Assembly: GCF_007747795.1 (NCBI RefSeq)
Contig: NZ_CP036275.1
Location: 6,254,001-6,318,000 of the forward strand
Direction of reading: 5' to 3'
From: Maioricimonas rarisocia
Lineage (GTDB): Bacteria; Planctomycetota; Planctomycetia; Planctomycetales; Planctomycetaceae
Length of the DNA: 64,000 nt
In this document: one piece after another, positions 57,455 through 64,000 of the stretch
Layout of the letters: each line of letters opens with the position of its first letter
How positions within the stretch are numbered: position 1 is the first letter of the stretch
Notes under the pieces: model-generated
Told to the model about the DNA's origin: nothing
Database searches by the model: none
What the model saw: the letters and a program-made list of their open reading frames with translations, nothing else
Program-made: the position numbers and the translations under genes

Positions 57455-59026
57455 TCAATTGGCGGCACCTGCCACAGCGGCCAGTTCGTTGTCGCTGGCC
57501 CCCAATGGCCCGGTGTCCGTACATGCCGTCTCCAGAACTCTCAACACCTCATCCGCACCAAACGGACGTTCAAGCAGGGCGTCGCATTCGAACGGCAGAT
57601 CAGCCGCATCGGCGGCACTGTCCACGATCCCGACCCAGCGCGTTTCGGGTGACTTCTCTTCGAGTTGCACGCGGAGCCCAAGGGCCAGTTCTCGATCGGC
57701 GTCGCTCGCAAGCGGTACGACGAGGACGTCCGGCTGGCTCCGCCGCAACAGCAACTGCAGCGCCAGCCGATCCCGCACGACTTTGCCGGCATATCGTTCC
57801 GGTTCCGCCTCGAGTGCTGCCCGCAGCATCCGCAGTCCGCCGGGGTCGCTGTCGAGCGCCACCACGTGGCTCTGTTCGCCGCGACTCTGCGTCTGCACCA
57901 GATCCGCCAGGCACAGGCCGTGCAGGACCCGCTGAACCTCGAGGGGCTCCCACGAGAGCCGCCGGGCCAGATCGGCTACTGCCACCGGTTCGCTTAAGGC
58001 CCCCAGCAGCTTCATGTGATTGGGCGAGAGTCCCGCACGATCGAGGTTCTGCCCCCGGATCACCCGGCGCACGTACAGCAGCCGCCCCGCTGGATCAGGC
58101 AGCTCCGCGGCGTCACACCGCGAGGCCCCTTCGACCAGCAGGGCCGCGAGTGAAATGTCCAGCGGCAGCTTGCGGAACAGTGGCGGCGCCAGTCGGCCTG
58201 CCTGGAACCGGAACTGCTTCGGCTTGCCGACAAAACACTCACGCGTCAGCATCGCCGCCTGATGTCGCAACAGCTTTCTGAGCAGTCGCGGATCGAGCAC
58301 CTTGCGGTCGAGCAGCTCGACCAGACCGTCCAGTTCCGAGCAGAGCCGGCCTCCCACGGTCAGGTTCAGCACCGGTGCCAGGTCGGCCAGTGATTCGGGA
58401 AGCGTTGCCGTGATCCGGGTGGGATCGGTCCCGGTCGACGTGATCGCCTGCAGTCGTCCGTCATTGACGTAGTACCAGACCCGACAGTTGTCGAGTTCGA
58501 CTTCAAGCACACCGGTCTTGCAGCCGTTGTTCAGGAAGTCGAGAACCTCACGCAGCGAGATCGCCGCAAACGTTCCCTCGAGGTCGGCATTGTCGAGTTC
58601 ACCGATCACTTCAGGAACAGCCGTCCCCTGTGACTGCGATTCGACGATCAGCGTCCCCGTGCTCAGGGCGTTCGAGACGGTCGTCGTCAGCAGCTCTCCC
58701 GAATACGGTTTGGGAAGCATGTCGACGACGTTGGCCAGGTCGGTGTACTCCGCGTACGCCTTCTTGCGAAGCGTCGAACTGACCACCACCGGGATCGATT
58801 TCGTCTCCACCGCCGCCAGCAGACTCTGGCAGACTTCGTAACCGGTCGTGCCGGGCAACTGGTGATCGAGCAGAATCAGATCGGGCTGCAGTGCCCCTGC
58901 TTCGCGGACGCCATCTTCGGCGTTCGCTGTGAGTACTACGCGGTAGCCGGCCGGACTCAGCGTGCTGTCGACCAGCCGGCGGATCGTTGCACTGTCGTCA
59001 ATCACCAGGATCGTTTTCTGACTCAT
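57455..59026 (-). CDS. Response regulator with DUF4388/PATAN domain and pseudo-receiver
   Basis: 523 residues. N-terminal receiver with Asp10-Asp11, phosphoacceptor Asp54 (LILLDHQLPG) and Lys106. A DUF4388/PATAN-type middle begins with DNADLEGTFAAISLREVLDF and contains TGVLEVELDNCRVWYYVNDG. The last 110 residues look like a second receiver (VVALDSDPGGLRMLRAAL, then PDVLVVPLAS) where the acceptor Asp is absent and the conserved Lys is Arg (LERPFG). This is the output protein of the kinase next door (four-base ATGA overlap). PATAN regulators are known from cyanobacterial pilus and phototaxis systems. Confidence 0.83.
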   Translation of the reverse strand: MSQKTILVIDDSATIRRLVDSTLSPAGYRVVLTANAEDGVREAGALQPDLILLDHQLPGTTGYEVCQSLLAAVETKSIPVVVSSTLRKKAYAEYTDLANVVDMLPKPYSGELLTTTVSNALSTGTLIVESQSQGTAVPEVIGELDNADLEGTFAAISLREVLDFLNNGCKTGVLEVELDNCRVWYYVNDGRLQAITSTGTDPTRITATLPESLADLAPVLNLTVGGRLCSELDGLVELLDRKVLDPRLLRKLLRHQAAMLTRECFVGKPKQFRFQAGRLAPPLFRKLPLDISLAALLVEGASRCDAAELPDPAGRLLYVRRVIRGQNLDRAGLSPNHMKLLGALSEPVAVADLARRLSWEPLEVQRVLHGLCLADLVQTQSRGEQSHVVALDSDPGGLRMLRAALEAEPERYAGKVVRDRLALQLLLRRSQPDVLVVPLASDADRELALGLRVQLEEKSPETRWVGIVDSAADAADLPFECDALLERPFGADEVLRVLETACTDTGPLGASDNELAAVAGAAN

Positions 59027-61953
59027 AAGCTTACCGCTCCAGGGTCCGCACAGGCCCGGTTCATGCCAAGACGTTCAATGACTTCGTCGAGGGCGGCACT
59101 GTTCGCCGGCTTCGCCAGGAACCCGTCCCCTCCCAGTTCGTGGACGCGGTCGCGGACCTGCTGTTCGTCCCGACTGGTGACCACAACCACCGGCGTCGAG
59201 CTGTGACGCTCGCCGCTCTTGATTTCCGCCAGGAGATCCAGACCGCCCATGCGCGGCATCTCCAGGTCGGTAAAGATGGCCAGATACTCCTGTTCGCGGA
59301 GACGATCCAGGGCAGCCAGACCATCCTCGGCTTCGTCAATTTCGTATCCATGCTTCTGCAGCCGCCGAACGAGGTTGCGACGGGCGCTGATGGAATCGTC
59401 CGCCACCAGGACGCGACGATTCGACGCGGCCCCTCCGGCAGATGTCGTCTGCTCTAAAGTTCCGCCTGCCTGGTACCGGCAACCCTGTTCGAACAACCGT
59501 GCGGCGTCGAGCATCAGGACGATTTCGCTCGCTCCGGACAGCGTGACTCCGCCAAGCAGCGGATGCCGTCTCAGCAGCGGCGGCAGCGAACGAACGACAA
59601 CCTCTTCCGGACCGAGAATCTCATCGACATGGATGGCCACGCGCTGCAATGGGGCGGATCGGTCGATCATGTCCGCCGGACCGACATGCCCCCCTCCGGT
59701 GGCCTTGCCGCCAAGAACCAGCCAGTGCCCTCCCATCGAGTCGCCGCCAACAGGCAGTCGCAGCAGGTCGTTCAGCGGAACGTGGTAATCCGCATTCGCC
59801 GCAAACGGGGTCGCGTTGCCATTGGCTCCCCCCTCGTGCTGCGAGACGGCTTTGACCGACTGAATGGGCAGCGCGAACATCCGTCCGCCACTGCGGAAGA
59901 CCATCGCGTGTTCAATCACCGACCGCAGCGGGATCGACAGCCGGATCGTCGTCCCCCGGCCGGGTGCCGACTCGATCTCGATGCGGCTGTGCATCTTCTC
60001 CAGGGTGGTCGCAACGACATCCATACCGACGCCGCGGCCAGCGACCTCATTGACCTGCTCCCGCGTCGAAAACCCGGGGTGAAAGATCAGTCGTGCCAGC
60101 TCGGCGTTGCCCGGTCGATCGTCGGGGCGAATCAGCTGCCGCGCGATGCCGCGACGACGGATGGCCTCGTAATCCAGCCCCCGGCCGTCGTCCCGAATCT
60201 CCAGCACCAGCAGGTTCGAGCTCCCCATCGCCTCGAGCGTGATCGTGCCGACCGGATCTTTCCCGGCCGCGGCCCGATCGTCACCGGTTTCGATCCCGTG
60301 ACTGACCGCGTTGCGAATCAGATGCAGCAACGGCTCGTACAGCTTCTCCTGCAGCGATCGCTCCAGCCCCGCGTGTTCGCCCACAAGGGACAGTCGCACC
60401 TGCTTGCCTTCCACGCGAGCGGCATCGTGTGCCGCACGCTGCAGCCGGCGAAACAGCCCCGACACCGGCATCCGACGCAGCTGGATCAGTTCGTGTCGGA
60501 ACTGCCGAATGAACTGCGAGATCGTGCGGTTCTCTTCAGCAACCGGACCGCACACCTTGCGCAGCTCGCCGGCGATCTCCGCAATGTCGCTGGTCACCTC
60601 CGACAGGTAATGCTCGTGTTGCCGTGACAACAGCGCCGGCGGAAGCACCTCCCCGGTCTCGGGGTCGACGCTCTCCGTCATGGTCGGCAGGTCAGCGCTC
60701 GACTCTCCCAGACTCTTCAGCCGTAGAACGCATGCACTCAGGTGGTCGCAGATTCCTGTCAGTTCGGTGACCCGTCGGTCTCGTCGGCTGCGAAACATCA
60801 CCAGATCCGCCAGCTGATCCATCAACTGATCAACCTGGGACGCTTTGACTCTCAAGGTCTCTGCCGACTGGCTCGACGCTTCGTCCACCACTGCAGACGT
60901 GGTCGTGGCTGCAGGTGTGACCACCGGTCGCTGTGGAGCTGCGGCAGGACGCACTTCCGGTTGCGGCTCCGCCGCAGAAACGGTGCTGCTCGCGACGTCT
61001 CCGCCGAGACGGCTGCGAACCGTATCTACACATACCAGAACCGGATCGAGGTCGACCGCCGCACCCGGACTGGATGCCGCCCCTTCCAGCCACTCTTCCA
61101 CCTGGTGCAGATAACCTGCCAGATGCGTAAAGCCGACACTGGCCGACGCCCCTTTCAGCGTGTGCAGGTCGCGGCACAGACTTCGCAGGACTTCCGGATC
61201 GGAAGTCGGCCCGCCCGCATCCATCGCGATCCGTTCCATCGACGCCAGACACTGCCCCGCATCTTCCTGGTACGCCTCCATCAACTCGGCATCGAGCGTG
61301 TTCGTATCGACGGCTCGAGGAGGAACTGGCGGACCGGCAACCGCGATGTCGTCGGCGAAGATCTCTGCGGAACCGTTCTGCTCTGCGGGCGAGGTTTCGA
61401 CGACCGGTTCCTCTGTTGCAGGCGGTTCCGCTGCCGAAACGCCACCGCCCGCCACCGCCTGCAAAATCATCTGCACGTCGACGGGCGACGCGGCACCCGA
61501 CGATTCACTGACCGTGTCATCGGCCCCGACGGGAATCCCATCGTCACCGAGACCGGGCCCGTTGTCCCAGTCTTCTCCGGCAAGCAGCTGCAGATAGGAG
61601 GACCACCGCTCGCGGGCCGTTGCCGCGAACTCCGCGACTTCGCCGGTCGGTTCGTCAGCACGCACCATCGCGTCCCGCAGCAGTGTCACTCCCGCACGGA
61701 CATCACCAGTGAGAGCTTCAATCTCTCCCGCTTCGTCCGCTGCGCAGCCGGCAATCTCCAGAAGATCGTTCACGAGCCGGGCGACGGCGCCCCATTCCTC
61801 GTCGGCAGCCGCCTCCAGCTGTGCAACCGCCTCCTGCAGGGCTTGTTGAGCCCGCGCGTACGCCTGACGATCTTCCGGCAGGTCCTGCAGTGACTGCTCG
61901 ACCGGCTGGAAGAGATCGCGTACGACGCGTTCCAGATCTGTGTTGGCACCCAT
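59023..61953 (-). CDS. CheA-type hybrid histidine kinase
   Basis: 976 residues. In order: a helical and acidic N-terminal region (1-215) not recognised, an Hpt domain with His264 (DLHTLKGASASVG), a linker, a dimerisation part, the ATPase (HLIRNAVSHGIETGD, IRDDGRGLDYEAI, GRGVGMDVV, SAPGRGTTIRLS), a CheW-like domain, and a C-terminal receiver (VLVADDS, IFTDLEMPRMGG, FLAKPAN). The complete boxes indicate an active kinase. Start eight bases after the receptor gene, end overlapping the response regulator. Confidence 0.9.
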   Translation of the reverse strand: MGANTDLERVVRDLFQPVEQSLQDLPEDRQAYARAQQALQEAVAQLEAAADEEWGAVARLVNDLLEIAGCAADEAGEIEALTGDVRAGVTLLRDAMVRADEPTGEVAEFAATARERWSSYLQLLAGEDWDNGPGLGDDGIPVGADDTVSESSGAASPVDVQMILQAVAGGGVSAAEPPATEEPVVETSPAEQNGSAEIFADDIAVAGPPVPPRAVDTNTLDAELMEAYQEDAGQCLASMERIAMDAGGPTSDPEVLRSLCRDLHTLKGASASVGFTHLAGYLHQVEEWLEGAASSPGAAVDLDPVLVCVDTVRSRLGGDVASSTVSAAEPQPEVRPAAAPQRPVVTPAATTTSAVVDEASSQSAETLRVKASQVDQLMDQLADLVMFRSRRDRRVTELTGICDHLSACVLRLKSLGESSADLPTMTESVDPETGEVLPPALLSRQHEHYLSEVTSDIAEIAGELRKVCGPVAEENRTISQFIRQFRHELIQLRRMPVSGLFRRLQRAAHDAARVEGKQVRLSLVGEHAGLERSLQEKLYEPLLHLIRNAVSHGIETGDDRAAAGKDPVGTITLEAMGSSNLLVLEIRDDGRGLDYEAIRRRGIARQLIRPDDRPGNAELARLIFHPGFSTREQVNEVAGRGVGMDVVATTLEKMHSRIEIESAPGRGTTIRLSIPLRSVIEHAMVFRSGGRMFALPIQSVKAVSQHEGGANGNATPFAANADYHVPLNDLLRLPVGGDSMGGHWLVLGGKATGGGHVGPADMIDRSAPLQRVAIHVDEILGPEEVVVRSLPPLLRRHPLLGGVTLSGASEIVLMLDAARLFEQGCRYQAGGTLEQTTSAGGAASNRRVLVADDSISARRNLVRRLQKHGYEIDEAEDGLAALDRLREQEYLAIFTDLEMPRMGGLDLLAEIKSGERHSSTPVVVVTSRDEQQVRDRVHELGGDGFLAKPANSAALDEVIERLGMNRACADPGAVSL

Positions 61954-61961
61954 AACTGCCC

Positions 61962-63374
61962 CTATCCGTCTGCCATCGCTTTGCCGACGAGCGTCATCGC
62001 TTCGTCGATCGACTCGACCGCCCGGCTACCGGAGTTCTCTTCCACCTGTGACGGCGGCTCAATTGGCACATCGTCCTCCTCCAGAGCAGCCGGCAACCTG
62101 GATCGCGACACCCCGCCACGCAACGCGGTCAGCGACTCCTCGATCTTTCGCACCGAGCTGCCCATCGTCTTCATCCGCCAGCCGACCCCTTCGGCCCGAC
62201 TGCGGTTCTCGCGGGCCGCCTCCGAGATCCGCTCGGCCGCCAGCAGAATCTCCTGGACAAGCATCAGTTGCTGACGCACGGTCTCGCCGATCTCCGTGAC
62301 TCGCGATGCCGACTCGCGGCATGTGCCCCGCACCCGGTCCAGCGACTCACTCGCCGTGCGCACCCGGGCCACTTCCCGGTCGACCTGGTCGTGCTGTTGC
62401 CCCAATGTGAGGATCGACTCCTGAGCTTCCAGCTGGATCGAATCGATCAGTGTCTTGACTTCATGCGCGGCACGAGCGGTCTGCTCGGAGAGCTTCCGCA
62501 CTTCTTCGGCCACAACCGAGAAGCCGCGTCCCTGTTCGCCCGCCCGGTAGGATTCGATCGAAGCGTTCAGTGCCAGCAGATCCGTCCGCGAGGAGATCGT
62601 GCCGATCGTGTCGGCAATCGCACCGATTTCATTCGACCGCTCCCCGAGCGCACGCAGCTTTCGCTCGGCCACGTGGACATGCCCCTTGAGCTGTTCGAGC
62701 CCGCGATTCAACTCCTCCATGGTCTGTTGTGCCGACCCGATCGCGTCCGAAGCCCCGGAGGCTGTCCCGCGCACGGCTTCCGCGTTCTCGGAGATCGCGT
62801 CGAAGTGCGCCGACATCTGTTCGACGAACGTCGAAGTCCGGTTGACCGCTTCCGACTGCAGCTCGGTATCCGTGGCGATCTCGCCCGTCGCCCGGGACAC
62901 TTCGTCCCGATACTCGAGCAGTTGATGCAGCTCTGACGTCGCTTCGCCGGCAAGGCTGGCCAGCAGGTTCCTCAGCTGTCCGGAGGGATCCTCGGAGGCT
63001 GGAGTGCGGGTCGCACCGTGGCGGCGATCACATTGCAGCAGCAACGTTTCCACTTCCCGGATCTGACGACGCCCGTTGGCGACGGAAGCCGACCAGCGAT
63101 GCGTGAACTCCCGCAACCGCTCGATCAGACGATCGATCTCGTCGATGCCGGACGTCTGCTCGCCATGCGACTCCCCAGAGGCCACAGCCTGCTCGACTCG
63201 CCGCAGTCCCCGCTGCAGGAACCAGGCGACGGCGATACCGAGCACCACGACCGTCAGTCCGGCCGCTGCGGCAGGCACAACGTTGCCACCTCCGCTTCGT
63301 GCGACGGCAACCGCGGCCGCTCCGGCGAGTGCCGCGAGCAGGTGCGTCCCGACAAGTATCCATTTCAGCTTCAT
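61962..63374 (-). CDS. Methyl-accepting chemotaxis protein-like receptor without external sensor
   Basis: 470 residues from the ATG at 63374, which overlaps the CheW stop (ATGA). Two hydrophobic segments lie back to back at about 5-25 and 32-52 with only a few residues between, so there is no periplasmic ligand domain. A long helical region follows, with the signalling tip containing SSRTDLLALNASIESYRAGEQG and FSVVAEEVRKLSEQT. Any input must therefore come from the membrane, from the cytoplasm, or from a partner protein. Confidence 0.88.
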   Translation of the reverse strand: MKLKWILVGTHLLAALAGAAAVAVARSGGGNVVPAAAAGLTVVVLGIAVAWFLQRGLRRVEQAVASGESHGEQTSGIDEIDRLIERLREFTHRWSASVANGRRQIREVETLLLQCDRRHGATRTPASEDPSGQLRNLLASLAGEATSELHQLLEYRDEVSRATGEIATDTELQSEAVNRTSTFVEQMSAHFDAISENAEAVRGTASGASDAIGSAQQTMEELNRGLEQLKGHVHVAERKLRALGERSNEIGAIADTIGTISSRTDLLALNASIESYRAGEQGRGFSVVAEEVRKLSEQTARAAHEVKTLIDSIQLEAQESILTLGQQHDQVDREVARVRTASESLDRVRGTCRESASRVTEIGETVRQQLMLVQEILLAAERISEAARENRSRAEGVGWRMKTMGSSVRKIEESLTALRGGVSRSRLPAALEEDDVPIEPPSQVEENSGSRAVESIDEAMTLVGKAMADG

Positions 63375-63907
63375 GACTGCGTTCCCGAGTGCTGTTTCGT
63401 CGAGACCGGATCCTCCGCCCCCGGCTGCCACCGCGTGGACTCTGAACCGTTCCAGTGTCGCGAGAGTGTCTGCGAGCCCGTCCGCAACAGCGCGTCGACG
63501 TCGAGAACACGCACGACCTGCTCACGAAAACTCGCGGTCCCCATCACGACCGGCGGCGTCCCGCTGTCAGACAGCTCGTCGGCAACCGCAATCTCCAGCG
63601 GCTCGAGGGCCACACCCCGATCGATCAGCAGTCCCCACGTCCCGTCCGGTCCGGTCATCACCAGCAGATGCTCCCGATCCGACGGAACCTCTGTGGCCTC
63701 GCCAGCGATGGCATCGAGCGAGAACACAGGAAGAAACTCATTCCGCAAATGACACATACCTGCCAGCAGCGACGGCGAATCCGGAATCGGCGTGATCGGC
63801 GGTCGGGGCGTAATCTCCCGGACGACGCTGGCCGGCACCGACCAGGTCGAATCTCCCGCCACGAAAATGCAGTGGTGACTGCAGACGCGTGAATCACTCG
63901 TGCTCAT
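63371..63907 (-). CDS. CheW-like adaptor
   Basis: 178 residues from the ATG at 63907. CheW fold features: CIFVAGDSTWSVPASVVREI, MCHLRNEFLPVFSLDAI, LLVMTGPDGTWGLLIDRG and the last strand around EQVVRVLDVDALLR. It couples receptor to CheA. Its start overlaps the stop of the gene entering from the right edge. Confidence 0.88.
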   Translation of the reverse strand: MSTSDSRVCSHHCIFVAGDSTWSVPASVVREITPRPPITPIPDSPSLLAGMCHLRNEFLPVFSLDAIAGEATEVPSDREHLLVMTGPDGTWGLLIDRGVALEPLEIAVADELSDSGTPPVVMGTASFREQVVRVLDVDALLRTGSQTLSRHWNGSESTRWQPGAEDPVSTKQHSGTQS

Positions 63908-64000
63908 CGTTCCCTTTCTCAACCGGCGACACCGGTACGGCCCCCTCACTCTCAAAGCGACGCAACTTCGCGGCGAACTGCTCCCGCAACGATCGCAATC
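63894..64000 (-). CDS. C-terminal end of an unidentified upstream gene (partial)
   Basis: A minus-strand frame entering at the right edge ends with GNDEHE and a TGA inside the first codons of the CheW gene, so it is coupled to it. The last 34 residues are helical and charged (LREQFAAKLRRFES). Position suggests it is another member of the chemosensory set, but the family cannot be told. Confidence 0.45.
   Translation of the reverse strand, partial: LRSLREQFAAKLRRFESEGAVPVSPVEKGNDEHE

Overview
The window reads as a chromosomal segment from a high-GC member of the Planctomycetota. Two predicted exported proteins carry the Leu-Glu-(E/D)-Arg-(V/L)-Leu-Leu motif near the N terminus that is typical of planctomycete surface proteins. 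A third has YTV-like Tyr/Val/Pro repeats, and ThuA, DUF58, MoxR, CstA and sulfated-polysaccharide genes fit the same group. I see no phage genes, transposases, rRNA or CRISPR array. One tRNA gene (Ser, anticodon GCT) is present.

Layout. 1-12.6 kb: ExbB/TolQ channel, a short UvrC, a lone MoxR ATPase, a PAP2 lipoprotein, an ApbE-NqrM fusion, an MMPL/RND transporter, a large repetitive surface protein and a HlyD-like adaptor. 12.9-30.5 kb: a polysaccharide cluster with three glycosyltransferases, two alkaline-phosphatase-superfamily enzymes, two sulfotransferases, a Wzz-like chain-length protein with a CpsD-like partner, a MurJ/Wzx flippase, a deacetylase, an O-antigen ligase/polymerase, an acetyltransferase and a priming sugar transferase. 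30.9-48.2 kb: mixed housekeeping and secreted genes (trypsin-like protease, rfbD, yidD-rnpA, a DnaJ-type co-chaperone, cstA, ThuA, DUF58, dxs-ispA). 48.5-52.1 kb: tRNA-Ser, then an AraC regulator divergent from a DapA-like/flavin oxidoreductase pair.

52.6-64 kb, minus strand, is the most unusual part. One tightly packed run of genes encodes CheW, a methyl-accepting protein with no external sensor domain, a hybrid CheA kinase, a response regulator with a DUF4388/PATAN domain and a pseudo-receiver tail, an FHA/coiled-coil protein, a small coiled-coil protein, a formylglycine-generating-enzyme-like protein that appears to lack the catalytic cysteines, a zinc-ribbon GTPase of the TRAFAC/double-GTPase type, and a protein resembling the N-terminal domain of GTPase-associated protein 1. 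Gene order and stop/start overlaps suggest that a chemosensory array feeds into a GTPase module of the kind proposed for NTP-dependent conflict or regulatory systems. I regard this as the main candidate for a new system. The run continues past the right edge.

Two non-coding stretches (2.41-2.85 kb and 52.13-52.58 kb) share a family of dispersed hairpin repeats, which suggests a small intergenic mobile or structural repeat in this genome.
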